A stretch of DNA of 64,000 nt from Beroe forskalii (GCA_011033025.1 WFMF01000289.1:1-64000); one strand, 5' to 3'; positions 56,397 through 64,000 are shown, counted from the first letter of the stretch. Numbers and translations: made by a program. Notes: generated by a model from the sequence alone, not told the origin.

Positions 56397-56749
56397 CTTC
56401 TCAAGCATTGTCAGTACCTGATGTCTATGAGTCTTGCTTTATGAAAGATTGCACTGATGTTGGTGAGCGAGTAGTATTCTGGGAAACATCTTGCTTTTCA
56501 ATGAGTCCTGTCAAAATTGCTACATGTGCTGAACATTATGGTAGAATCTATGATGATTTGACTGAAGTTACAAAGACATCTAAAGCCATTATTATATGCT
56601 TCAATTTTGCTGGAACAAAAATTATCTCTGAGAGAGACATTGAAAAATTATCTTTTGAAGACAAGAGACTGTTGATCCGAATGTTACAACGAATTCGTGA
56701 CTTAATTGCTAGGATCAAACCTTTATTTAAAGAACATTTAGGTATTTGA
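56393..56749 (+). CDS. Small Cys/His protein of unknown function
   Basis: 118 residues, start overlapping the cyclin-like stop (ATGA), so it is probably co-expressed with it. Five Cys and a His in the N-terminal half (SCFMKDCTDVG, TSCFSMS, ATCAEHY) could bind metal; the C-terminal half is helical and basic (LIRMLQRIRDLIARIKPLF). No family recognised. It is the last gene of the left rightward block and is followed by 130 bp of AT-rich DNA before the convergent gene. Confidence 0.55.
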   Translation: MTSQALSVPDVYESCFMKDCTDVGERVVFWETSCFSMSPVKIATCAEHYGRIYDDLTEVTKTSKAIIICFNFAGTKIISERDIEKLSFEDKRLLIRMLQRIRDLIARIKPLFKEHLGI

Positions 56750-56881
56750 TTTAGATATCACTTTGTATCAAATTTGTTTTGATTATCATAGTGTAAAGCA
56801 AAATATTATTGGTTTACAAGATACTTTCCTTTCAGTCGAATAAAACACAGTTTTTTTTGTACAGAAAATAAAATTACACAA

Positions 56882-57307
56882 TTATGTCTTTCTTGGGTTT
56901 TCTTTTAGTCTTGTCTTTCGAACGTTGGCTGTTATCAAATCATGTATGAACCCGTCTGTCTCTCCAACTACAAACCTCCCCCAGTACATACTATCAGGGT
57001 GTGAACTTGTCAGGAAAATCAATGCATTCCTACAGTAACACTCATGGTCTTGATTCTTGTCAGTAGAGTGTGGTAATTTGTCCTCTATTGATCGGTAGAG
57101 TACATCAAGCTTGGGTAAAATCATACCTCTTACTTCATCAAAATAAAGTTTCATCTTATCAAGCAGAGAGTGCTGCTGATGTTGGTGTAACAAAGGAGAT
57201 TTAAGTTTTGCCTGACATCCCGGGCATCGCTCAATACTGAGGTCAACACATTTTTTCACGAAAAGTGCAGAGATATATCCAATCCAAATGTCATTGAAGT
57301 AATCCAT
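56882..57307 (-). CDS. Conserved-looking Polinton protein with CPGC and His cluster
   Basis: 141 residues from the ATG at 57307 (the frame is open further upstream, but only from a non-ATG codon). Central CPGCQAKLKSPLLHQHQQH resembles a zinc site seen, from recall, in unnamed proteins of other animal Polintons, followed by LLDKMKLYFDEVRG and a C-terminal MYWGRFVVGETDGFI. Function unknown. A TATA box (CTATATATAAAG, 57359-57370) lies about 55 bp upstream, overlapping the 3' end of the neighbouring gene. Convergent with 56393-56749. Confidence 0.6.
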   Translation of the reverse strand: MDYFNDIWIGYISALFVKKCVDLSIERCPGCQAKLKSPLLHQHQQHSLLDKMKLYFDEVRGMILPKLDVLYRSIEDKLPHSTDKNQDHECYCRNALIFLTSSHPDSMYWGRFVVGETDGFIHDLITANVRKTRLKENPRKT

Positions 57308-57360
57308 GGCACAAACCAAATAACAAAAAGCAGAAATGAATCAAAATTGAAGATCACTCT

Positions 57361-57369
57361 TTATATATA
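57361..57369 (-). promoter_or_regulatory. TATA box for the 57307 gene
   Basis: Minus strand CTATATATAAAGAG, overlapping the stop region of the upstream gene. Confidence 0.6.
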
Positions 57370-57864
57370 GATTTGAGACATATTCATATAGTCGTCATCC
57401 TGATCCGTTTCTTTCTGAAGATATTGCTGAATAAACGTTTTACACTCCATCAAGACAGCTGTAGAAATAATGATTGCAATAATATATCCATAATTAACTG
57501 TACTATTAACTGAAAATGGTTGTACTATTGCCTCTGCTTGTATTTCGGGTATGATGGGGGAAAGGAAATAGAAAGAGTCATATGTATGTCTGATCTTTCC
57601 TTTGTCAAGGCACTCCATCTTCTTGTTATTGACCAAAAAGCCTTCCCATGAAAAGGCAAATTGATCAGTGACATTTTTCTGATAAGTGCTGATCTCCATA
57701 CCATCTGTCATGTGTAAAATGAGTCTGTTAGAATCCCTGTAGAGATGAGCTGATGTGTTGTACCCGGCAAAGAAGAAAAAATCCTGAGTCTCATTTTTAT
57801 TCACTTCAAAGGTTAAATCAAAACTTAAGTTTGCAATTAAAGCAAACATGAAATTGAAATCCAT
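57361..57864 (-). CDS. Type I membrane glycoprotein with YMNM cytoplasmic tail
   Basis: 167 residues from ATG 57864. The first ~20 residues (MDFNFMFALIANLSFDLTF) look like a signal peptide. The ectodomain has several N-x-S/T sites (NET, NTS, NVT, NST) and few Cys. One membrane segment, YGYIIAIIISTAVLMECKTF, leaves a ~22-residue tail ending DQDDDYMNMSQIYI. Y-M-N-M satisfies both the YxxM motif (PI3-kinase p85 SH2) and YxN (Grb2 SH2) and is the motif of the CD28 tail; acidic residues before the Tyr favour phosphorylation. Inferred role: surface or virion envelope protein that signals in the host cell. A TATA box lies about 30 bp upstream (57891-57899). Confidence 0.65.
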   Translation of the reverse strand: MDFNFMFALIANLSFDLTFEVNKNETQDFFFFAGYNTSAHLYRDSNRLILHMTDGMEISTYQKNVTDQFAFSWEGFLVNNKKMECLDKGKIRHTYDSFYFLSPIIPEIQAEAIVQPFSVNSTVNYGYIIAIIISTAVLMECKTFIQQYLQKETDQDDDYMNMSQIYI

Positions 57865-57890
57865 TATTATCACTGGAGGGGGAGGGGGGC

Positions 57891-57899
57891 TTTTATAGT
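57891..57899 (-). promoter_or_regulatory. TATA box for the 57864 gene
   Basis: Minus strand AACTATAAAAGCCCC, 27-35 bp upstream of the ATG, followed by a C/T-rich run. Confidence 0.65.
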
Positions 57900-58528
57900 T
57901 AATTTTTCAACTTAAAATAGGTCTGTCGTACAAAGTTTAATGATTCATTAATTACAAAAAAGATTGCCATTAAATCTTTTGTCCTTTGCTTGATAAGACA
58001 TTTGGCTCTTGCTTGAGAAGCACATTGTAAATCATATATCAAGTTTTTTTGACTATAAGTTATATATTCCCTTTGAGGGTGACATAGAGGTAGGACCCCC
58101 GAGGTAAAACCTAAAAATATAGTCTGTAAAACCTTTAAATGCTTGTTATTTATGGAAGTGAGTGAATTTTTAGTGAATAAATCTTGAATTTCCTTTATGT
58201 CCTTCATCATTGAAGGTGTGAATATATCTGCTTTCAGAGGGCTTAATTCAGGGTCATCCTGTATCATAGCTTTGATCTGGTCACTTAGAACTTCAATTTT
58301 TTCCTTGTAATCATTTACTTCCTGTAAATGAGTTTTCTTAAGCTTTTCCAGAGTGTTTGTACACTTCTTTGGCTTCTTTCTGTAATAGCTTTCAACTTTT
58401 TGAACATTTTCAACTTGAGGAACTTGAGGAACTTGAGGAAGTTCATTAGATTGATGAGTTAACTTGTGGGTATATAAGCTAGTGTTTGAAGCAAACTGAC
58501 ATTGACAAATGTCACAAACTAGTTCCAT
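57899..58528 (-). CDS. C2H2 zinc-finger and coiled-coil Polinton protein
   Basis: 209 residues. Residues 5-25 form one C2H2 finger (C-x2-C-x12-H-x3-H). Then a PQVPQVPQV repeat, a basic stretch (RKKPKKC) and a charged helix (about 58-95, KTHLQEVNDYKEKIEVLSDQ) suited to a coiled coil. The C-terminal half (FLGFTSGVLPLCHPQREYI onward) resembles, from recall, a domain common in Polinton proteins (GxLPxxxxQRxxI followed by helical repeats). Likely a DNA-binding or virion core component; function inferred. TATA box at 58554-58562, about 26 bp upstream. It is head-to-head with the integrase gene, with only 38 bp between the two ATGs. Confidence 0.6.
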   Translation of the reverse strand: MELVCDICQCQFASNTSLYTHKLTHQSNELPQVPQVPQVENVQKVESYYRKKPKKCTNTLEKLKKTHLQEVNDYKEKIEVLSDQIKAMIQDDPELSPLKADIFTPSMMKDIKEIQDLFTKNSLTSINNKHLKVLQTIFLGFTSGVLPLCHPQREYITYSQKNLIYDLQCASQARAKCLIKQRTKDLMAIFFVINESLNFVRQTYFKLKN

Positions 58529-58553
58529 TCTTAGAAAAAAAACGAGAATTCTG

Positions 58554-58562
58554 TTTATATAG
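58554..58562 (-). promoter_or_regulatory. TATA box in the 38-bp divergent gap
   Basis: Minus strand GGCTATATAAACAG, correctly placed for the leftward gene starting at 58528. It is too close (about 5 bp) to the integrase ATG to serve as that gene's TATA box. Confidence 0.6.
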
Positions 58563-58566
58563 CCCC

Positions 58567-59631
58567 ATGAATGTTAAGGATTTGTATACTGACCCTAAGT
58601 TCCATGCTTCATTTACCGGTAGAAAAAGCTTTACTAATGCCCTTGTTTCATCTGGTATAAAACGGAAACATGTTGAAAAGGAACTCAAGAAAACTGATTC
58701 ATACACACTACACAAACCAGTGCGAAGACCTGAATTATACAGAAGAATTTACACTAAAGGGATTAATGATCTGTATCAAATAGATCTTATTGACATGGGA
58801 AAATTCGAAAAAGAAAATGATGGATACAAATGGTTAGTTACCATCATTGATACATTCTCCAAAAAAGCTTGGGCTTTCAAAATGAAGCAAAAGTCATCTA
58901 AAGAAATTGTGAGAGTTATGAAACCGTTTTTAGAGCAAAACACACCCAAAAAAATTGAATTTGATCAAGGAACTGAATTTTATAATGCACAATTCTTAAA
59001 TTTGTTGAAAAAATTGAAGATTCATCATTATAGTATTTTTTCTGATCGAAAGTGTGCAATAGTAGAAAGGTTTAATAGAACATTGAAGACACGGATGTAT
59101 CGAAGCTTCACCGCAAGAGGAAGTCATAGATGGATTGAAATTCTACAAGATCTTTTAAATGGTTATAATAACACACGTCACAGTTCAACCAAGTACAAAC
59201 CAAATGATGTGAAAAATACCAATGAACATTTAGTTAGGCGAAATCTATTTCCTAAGAAACCCAAGATAAAAAAATTCACAAAAGCTTATTTCAAGGTTGG
59301 TGACACTGTGAGAATTTCTAAAAAGAAAGCCACTTTCCAGAAGGGCTATGAACAAACATTCAGCTATGAGGTATTCGAAATTATAGAAGTTAAAAAAACA
59401 TATCCAATAACTTATAAAATCAAAGACTATAAAGGGGAAGAAATAAAGGGCTCATTTTACAAAAATGAACTTCAACTTGTAGATAAGAGTGATAACATCT
59501 GGCCAATAAGAGATATAATAAAGAAGAGAAAGAGACAAGGTGCTACTGAGTACTTGGTTAATTTTCTTGGTTACCCTGATACATTACAAGAGTGGATCCC
59601 ACAGAGTGAATTGTTCAACAATGCCAATTAA
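58567..59631 (+). CDS. int: Polinton integrase (DDE catalytic core plus chromodomain)
   Basis: 354 residues, retroviral-type integrase that would insert the element. DDE residues: D in LYQIDLIDMG, D in IEFDQGTEFYN, E in CAIVERFNRTLK, with WLVTIIDTFSKKAWAF between the first two. N-terminal part (DPKFHASFTGRKSFTNALV) is family-typical. The C-terminus has an SH3-like KVGDTVRISKKK segment, then a chromodomain (EYLVNFLGYPDTLQEWIP) that may target chromatin. The first ATG in frame is 58567. It overlaps the ATPase gene by 11 nt. All catalytic residues are intact. Confidence 0.93.
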   Translation: MNVKDLYTDPKFHASFTGRKSFTNALVSSGIKRKHVEKELKKTDSYTLHKPVRRPELYRRIYTKGINDLYQIDLIDMGKFEKENDGYKWLVTIIDTFSKKAWAFKMKQKSSKEIVRVMKPFLEQNTPKKIEFDQGTEFYNAQFLNLLKKLKIHHYSIFSDRKCAIVERFNRTLKTRMYRSFTARGSHRWIEILQDLLNGYNNTRHSSTKYKPNDVKNTNEHLVRRNLFPKKPKIKKFTKAYFKVGDTVRISKKKATFQKGYEQTFSYEVFEIIEVKKTYPITYKIKDYKGEEIKGSFYKNELQLVDKSDNIWPIRDIIKKRKRQGATEYLVNFLGYPDTLQEWIPQSELFNNAN

Positions 59632-60240
59632 ATTTCTAGCTAATAAAAATACAATTATATTTGGACAAACTGGAGCAGGTAAAACACATTTTATCCTTGA
59701 AGTTATCAGACAAAAATTGATACACCCATTTCCAAATACTGTAAAGTTTTCTACATGTTTAATATTGAACAAAGTTTCATGCAAGAATGGAATGCAAAAG
59801 AAGAACAAAAAATCACCTTCATTAAAGGCTTAGACTTCACTCAAATATCAACAGATGAACCTTCCATGTTAATCATAGATGATCTCATTTTATCTAACAA
59901 TAAATCAGTTGCTGAAATGTTCATTCTTGGATCGCATCATAAAAATGTTTCCTTGTTTTACATTACTCAGAATTTGTTTCCCAACTGTAATTTATTTCGT
60001 ACAATGTCAAATAATGCACATTATTATGTTTTATTCCACAATCAGCGAAACTTTCGACAAATTCACACACTTGCAAGACAAATATACGTAGGAGATGACT
60101 TGAAACGGATTTTAAATGCTTATAAAAAGGCCAGTTGTCAGCAAAGAGGTTTCATTGTTCTAAGCTTTCCCCCTGAATTAACGAGTAAAATAACTGTTGT
60201 TACAGACTGGTGGGAAATATGCCCAAGCGTTTATCTTTAA
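59621..60240 (+). CDS. FtsK/HerA-type genome-packaging ATPase (frameshifted)
   Basis: Polinton/adenovirus-type packaging ATPase that would drive DNA into the capsid. Walker A is GQTGAGKT (residues 15-22) in the first frame, which starts at ATG 59621 inside the end of int. Walker B (SMLIIDDLIL) and the C-terminal half (ILGSHHKNVSLFYITQNLF, DWWEICP) are in another frame that runs to 60240. The frame change lies at about 59740-59755 next to a run of four T, so a single-base indel explains it; it may be a real lesion or a base-call error. Intact length would be about 206 residues. It overlaps the next gene by 22 nt. Confidence 0.85.
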
Positions 60241-60572
60241 AACAAGCTCGATTGTTGAAACAACATAAGTATATTCTTAAAAAACTGGCAACATCAAATG
60301 ACAAGAACAGGAAAACAATTCTCAAGAATGCACCCCCTCCTCTATTTGAAGCATTAAATTTGATTTTTAAACTAATGTCATCAGATCAACTGAAATTATC
60401 AGAGAAACAATCAAAGAAAATGAAGAAGCATAAAACACTATTAAATAAAACAAGTAAACTTCCCGTCGGTGCTATAAAAAGGAGACTTCAAAATCAGAAA
60501 GGAGGTTTTCTTCCAGCTATCCTTGCTACTGCTCTCCCTCTGGTGGGATCACTCATTAAAGCTATCATTTAG
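60219..60572 (+). CDS. Basic virion core-like protein
   Basis: 117 residues from ATG 60219. N-terminal half is basic and helical (RLSLKQARLLKQHKYILKK), then KNRKTILKNAPPPLFEALNL, and the C-terminus has KRRLQNQKGGFLPAILATAL, a hydrophobic tail after a Gly-Gly. From recall this whole layout (LxxH...R+xIL...L...KRxLxQKGGFLxxLL) is one of the most conserved small Polinton/adintovirus proteins, likened to adenovirus core protein pX. GG sites of this type are substrates for adenain-like proteases. Ends directly at the next ATG. Confidence 0.7.
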   Translation: MPKRLSLKQARLLKQHKYILKKLATSNDKNRKTILKNAPPPLFEALNLIFKLMSSDQLKLSEKQSKKMKKHKTLLNKTSKLPVGAIKRRLQNQKGGFLPAILATALPLVGSLIKAII

Positions 60573-60896
60573 ATGTCACGATACATCTTATTCCCTAAGG
60601 GAAGCTCCTTCATATTAGAATCCAGAAATGGGAATTTAGACATTAACATCCCAGAAGATATTGTCTATCAAGTAGACATACTCAAGAAAGTTAAAAACCA
60701 AGACTTTTTAAAAAAGTTTCTAATTACCATGTCTGAAAAAGGTATATGTAGAACTAGTGATGGATTGATAAAAGATAATAATTCTATTTTAGATATTAAT
60801 TATATTAATGCTGTTGTTGATACTTGTAATAATGTTTTTCGAGAAGAATATGAAATGTTTTACTGTATGTTGAGAAAAAATGATATTACCTTCTAA
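60573..60896 (+). CDS. Unknown 107-residue protein in the virion block
   Basis: Starts immediately after the core protein stop (TAGATG). It contains SSFILESRNGNLDINIPEDI and two Cys near the C-terminus (CNNVFREEYEMFYCML). No family recognised. Its position between core and capsid genes suggests a structural or assembly role. Confidence 0.6.
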   Translation: MSRYILFPKGSSFILESRNGNLDINIPEDIVYQVDILKKVKNQDFLKKFLITMSEKGICRTSDGLIKDNNSILDINYINAVVDTCNNVFREEYEMFYCMLRKNDITF

Positions 60897-60917
60897 ATTG
60901 TGTCTTATTTTTCCAAC

Positions 60918-60927
60918 TATAAATAGA
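60918..60927 (+). promoter_or_regulatory. TATA box for the minor capsid gene
   Basis: ACTATAAATAGAGG, 25-35 bp before the ATG at 60952, the same style as the leftward TATA boxes. Confidence 0.65.
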
Positions 60928-60951
60928 GGTATCCCTCATCAAAATTCAAAA

Positions 60952-61776
60952 ATGCTACCTCGTAACATAGTGTTGGTTTCTAACAGAGATATTGCAAGGT
61001 TTGAAACTCGACTTCCACCTGTGAAACTGGGAGACAATGAAGGAATTGCAATCAAATCGATGTTTCATGGTCCTTCATATAATATCAATGAGACTAACAA
61101 CACAGTCTACTTCAGAATAGAAATCTATGATGACTCAGCTATAGTAAATACAATTGGTAAAGAGATGAAGACAAAGTTGTGTGCAAAGCATAATTTAAAT
61201 CCCCAAGAAAGATATGAATACCATAGATTTAATATCCCGGTGGGGTATTACAGTACAGCATATTCAATACTTAAAAGTATTCAAAAATACTTTGTTACTT
61301 ATTACCCAGCCAACAAAACACACAAGAGACTGGAAGACAGACCTAGAATACTTTTTGATACTCAAGGTGAGGTTGCCAAACTAAATCTCACGGGTGTACA
61401 TATTTTACCCTTTCAAGGTACTCCATGGGGACTATTAGGAGTTGATGATATTATTACACCTTACTATAGAACTAAAGTTAAATTAATTGACTTTGATGAT
61501 ACTGTAAACCCAGCTTTTATGTATGTTAATATTGTTGAAAATTCTTATCTGAATGGAAAGTTATCAAGAAATGTAGCAGTCATTCCATTAAAACAAAATA
61601 AATGGTGGTCATACATACAATTTAAAGATCCAACTTATGTCCCCATCGAAGTGAAAGAATTTTCAATGATACTTGTTGAACTACGTGATCTTAATGGAAA
61701 TTATGTCACCTTTGATCCTAACTTTAGAGCAATTATAACCCTTCACATGAAACCTATAAAAGCACAAGAAAAATGA
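60952..61776 (+). CDS. Minor capsid (penton-like) protein
   Basis: 274 residues from ATG 60952 (MLPRNIVLVSNRDIARFETR), chosen because a TATA box lies just upstream; an earlier in-frame ATG at 60880 overlaps the preceding gene. The C-terminal third (AFMYVNIVENSYLNGKLSRN, VAVIPL, YVPIEVKEFSMILVELRD, then FRAIITLHMKP) matches, from recall, the single-jelly-roll penton of Polintons/adintoviruses, which ends in I-T-L-H-f-x-P/R. It would form capsid vertices with the major capsid protein encoded nearby. Confidence 0.75.
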   Translation: MLPRNIVLVSNRDIARFETRLPPVKLGDNEGIAIKSMFHGPSYNINETNNTVYFRIEIYDDSAIVNTIGKEMKTKLCAKHNLNPQERYEYHRFNIPVGYYSTAYSILKSIQKYFVTYYPANKTHKRLEDRPRILFDTQGEVAKLNLTGVHILPFQGTPWGLLGVDDIITPYYRTKVKLIDFDDTVNPAFMYVNIVENSYLNGKLSRNVAVIPLKQNKWWSYIQFKDPTYVPIEVKEFSMILVELRDLNGNYVTFDPNFRAIITLHMKPIKAQEK

Positions 61777-61789
61777 CATATTTTCAAAA

Positions 61790-62119
61790 ATGGAAGCTTA
61801 TAATCCAGATCATTTACATGGTGCTTACAGAACCATCTTACAAGATGGTGCAGGTTCAGAAATGGACCGTTATGTTTATTCACAGCAAGGTGAAGGATTA
61901 GGTTCCTTCTTTGGAAATATATTTCGAGGGGCTATTCCAGTCCTTGGGAAGGCTATAAAAGGCGCCGTAAGAGTTGCTAAACCACACATTATAGCTGCCG
62001 GTAAGGATCTAATAACAACTGGTGCCAAAAAAGGAGTACACGAATTATCAAAAGGAAAGAAAAGGTCAGTTAAAGTTGTTCATCGTCCACATAAACGCCC
62101 AAAATGGCAAAGTTTATAA
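61790..62119 (+). CDS. pVI-like small virion protein
   Basis: 109 residues. QQGEGLGSFFGNIFRGAIPV is followed by a hydrophobic amphipathic helix and KPHIIAAGKDLITTGAKKG, then a basic tail (KKRSVKVVHRPHKRPKW). This is the layout of the adenovirus pVI-like proteins of Polintons/adintoviruses: a protease-cleavable G-x-G region before a membrane-active helix. A likely role is joining core to capsid and disrupting membranes on entry (known of the family; inferred here). It overlaps the major capsid start by 16 nt. Confidence 0.7.
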   Translation: MEAYNPDHLHGAYRTILQDGAGSEMDRYVYSQQGEGLGSFFGNIFRGAIPVLGKAIKGAVRVAKPHIIAAGKDLITTGAKKGVHELSKGKKRSVKVVHRPHKRPKWQSL

Positions 62120-63677
62120 ATTCAAGTGAATCTATATCTAAATCACTACTTCTATGGTCGAAACGTCCAACTCAAGTTTCCATTGAAGAGACTTATGATA
62201 TCAAGGTCTGGCCAATAACCAACATATTAAATGATGGACCCATTAATTTCAATATACCGCCTCAACCTAAGGGGATGATGAGTGATATTCACATATGCAC
62301 TAAAGTTAGACTTAAAAAAGATGGTGAGAATATAACCATGAGGGAGAGTAAGGTATCAGTTACAAATAACTTTGCAAATAGTCTTTGGGGTCAAGTAGAT
62401 ATACAAATTGATGATAGAATTGATATAACTCAAAGTATGAAAAATTGCTATGCTTATCAAACGTTTTTCAATCATGCATTGAACACTGAGAGTACACATA
62501 GTGATTATCTTTTCTCCAATGAACTGTTCAAAATGGATGAAGGGACTACAAAAAGTACTGAAGAAGAGTCTCGTACGTTCTGGGGGTATAATAACAAAAT
62601 TAATGTAGAGGAAACAATGGAGAAGACAGAAGAAATTAATAACACCCCTGAAAAAGTTAAAGCTACTCTAGATAATGTACAGGATGTGATGTGGGATTAT
62701 GATAGGGATGATCTAGATAGTGCTATCAAAGAAATCCATACAGCTCTTGGACACACATCTGTAATGTCTTTAGGACGAGGTAAAATATATTGGTCCTTTT
62801 TAAAAGATGGTTATCAACCTCTTGGGGATAATAAGGCTGCATCTGAAAGAGTACGGAAAATTAATAAAGGAGAAAGTGTAACTCTTTACTCTAAGCTCCA
62901 ATGCCCACTTTTTAATACCTCTAAATGTCTTCCAACTGATATGAAAATAAGGATGAGTCTTACTAAAAATAATGACAGCTTTTACCTTCTTTGTGATGGT
63001 GATTATTCTGTTTTCATTGAGGATTGCTACCTTGAAGTTACATATTACAAACCTAGAGATAATATTCTACAACTCATAGAGAATCGTTTGCAAAAAGAAC
63101 CTGCACATTATGATATATCAAGACCTGAAATTATACTTAAACCTATAAGCAATGCTGGAAGAATTATACGATTAACTGATATATTTCATGATAAGATACC
63201 ACCATATGCATTCTTCTGTCTGCAAAAGAGTGGTGACTTTGAAGGAAATAGTAAAACAAACCCCTTTATATTCTTACCATTTAAAAAATTCCAATTCTTT
63301 ATCAATGGAACCCCTTACTTCAAAGATGCCCTGAAAGTAGATTCAGTGTCCCCATTTTATGGTACTGATCACCAATACAATGGATGTGGAGACTTTCTAC
63401 GACAACTATATAAAACACTTGGAAAAGATTTGAAGGGTAACTGCTTGATCAATAGTTCTAATTTTCATCTTAATTTCATGGTTGGGATGAGTTTTGGAGC
63501 TGATCTAGGTGTAGTCTTGCAGACGGACATTTAAATCTACAAGAAGAAGCCTCAACATATTTAGAGATTGATATGGGTATAAATAGAATACCAGATGACA
63601 TGGTATTGATTGTATATGCCCTATATGACAGACAAATTTTAATAGATGGATCTCGTAAAATACAGATTATTGAATGA
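62104..63677 (+). CDS. Major capsid protein, double-jelly-roll type (C-terminal frameshift)
   Basis: The first frame runs 476 residues to a stop at 63534. N-terminal half: QVSIEETYDIKVWPITNILN, IDIQIDD-like strands with LWGQVDIQIDDR, then an acidic linker (about 140-205), and a second barrel with FEGNSKTNPFIFLPFKKFQ and FKDALKVD. The last ~50 residues expected of the family (ending in a VLIVYALYDRQILIDGSRK strand pair) are present but in another frame, which reads on to a stop at 63675-63677. The change of frame lies at about 63495-63525, by one base. As with the ATPase this is a mutation or an error. It overlaps the protease ATG by 4 nt (ATGA). Confidence 0.85.
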
Positions 63678-64000
63678 AAGCTCTAACTACCAAAAACATT
63701 AACAAGATATTAAAAAACAATGATGCAACAGAGAAATATTTTCTTGGGACATTTCCAGCATGTATTATACCATCTTCAAAAACACCCTACAGTTTCATAA
63801 CAAATACGGATGATCATAACAACGGTGGAGAACACTGGAATGCTTGGTTTGCTAATGGAGAAAAACTTACATTTTTTGATAGTTTTGGACGAAATCCAAT
63901 GGATGTTTCTTTCCCATTATATTATAAAGAAATAATCAATAAATTCAAACAAGTTGTTTTTACAGACTATAGAATTCAAGATATAAACAGTGTGACTTGT
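63674..64000 (+). CDS. Adenain-type maturation cysteine protease (cut by window end)
   Basis: 109 codons seen. N-terminal LGTFPACIIPSS is family-typical. Catalytic His lies in GGEHWNAWF, the acidic partner region in LTFFDSFGRNP, and the window stops at INSVTC, whose Cys aligns with the adenain nucleophile: a Gln (in RIQDINS) lies seven residues before it, as the oxyanion-hole Gln does in adenain. It would cleave core, pVI-like and capsid precursors. The ATG overlaps the major capsid stop. The rest lies outside the window. Confidence 0.85.
   Translation, partial: MKALTTKNINKILKNNDATEKYFLGTFPACIIPSSKTPYSFITNTDDHNNGGEHWNAWFANGEKLTFFDSFGRNPMDVSFPLYYKEIINKFKQVVFTDYRIQDINSVTC

Larger units (their letters stand above)
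40953..64000 (+). mobile_element. Polinton/Maverick (adintovirus-like) element, left part to window end
   Basis: PolB, retroviral-type integrase with chromodomain, FtsK/HerA-type packaging ATPase, penton-like minor capsid, double-jelly-roll-type major capsid and adenain-type protease occur together at 48.7-64 kb, the defining set of Polintons/adintoviruses. Accessory genes to the left share the promoter style and a gene family with the core, so I extend the element to about 41 kb. The true left terminal inverted repeat was not identified and the right end lies beyond the window. At over 23 kb it is at the large end for the group. Confidence 0.85.

Noticed and set aside
58486-58566. N-terminal extension of the integrase
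   Set aside because: The frame is open but has no ATG before 58567, and it would run through the opposing gene's start.

Overview
This is animal (metazoan) genomic DNA, not prokaryotic: spliceosomal introns, (CCCTAA)-like interstitial telomere tracts, Helitrons, foldback and TIR transposons, non-LTR retrotransposon tails, minisatellites and a Polinton/Maverick (adintovirus-like) element are all visible. A marine invertebrate is likely, but the sequence does not identify the species. No conventional host gene, tRNA or rRNA was recognised.

Positions 1-40 kb are almost wholly repeats. A 2.2-kb TIR element with a 59-bp tandem array lies at 0.65-2.9 kb. A 1.7-kb block at 3.84-5.6 kb reappears inverted at 25.5-27.2 kb. 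A ~346-bp satellite array that flips orientation occupies 7.06-11.3 kb. Head-to-tail Helitrons (5'-TC...CTAG-3', target A|T), one carrying a nested Helitron, fill 12.94-15.35 kb. A segmental duplication (15.79-23.1 kb versus 35.94-39.78 kb) is useful because each copy serves as the empty site for transposons in the other: 17172-18054 (6-bp TSD), 18248-21872 (3.6-kb foldback, 3-bp TSD) and 36039-36981 (8-bp TSD). Then come a TIR element with telomere-like DNA (27.76-28.68 kb), a 2-kb 11-bp minisatellite (28.96-31.0 kb), a 290-bp hairpin (32.4-32.7 kb), a LINE tail and a stretch that reads like poor base calling (33.5-34.97 kb).

From about 41 kb to the window end (and beyond) is a Polinton-like element. 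Left to right: a small leftward gene; a divergent control region with eight iteron-like repeats; a spliced OB-fold/zinc-ribbon gene; two tandem three-exon dsRNA-binding-domain genes of identical coding length; a 1.8-kb minisatellite; protein-primed-type DNA polymerase B with one intron and an in-frame stop; a small gene resembling a module normally fused to PolB; four more OB-fold/zinc-ribbon paralogues; a cyclin-box gene; a small unknown gene; three leftward genes (CxxC/His protein, type I membrane protein with a YMNM tail, C2H2 finger protein); and a compact rightward virion block: integrase with chromodomain, packaging ATPase (frameshifted), core protein, unknown, penton-like minor capsid, pVI-like protein, major capsid (frameshift near its C-terminus) and adenain-type protease, cut at its catalytic Cys codon by the window end.

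The core block supplies integration, replication and virion assembly. The left and middle accessory set (dsRBD pair, cyclin-like, signalling-tail membrane protein, OB/zinc family) looks like host-manipulation and replication genes and is the most interesting part. Nine accessory/early genes have a splice-acceptor-like AG 0-5 nt before the ATG, whereas several other genes have TATA boxes, suggesting two expression classes. The three breaks (PolB stop, ATPase and MCP frameshifts) mean this copy is either decaying or carries assembly errors.
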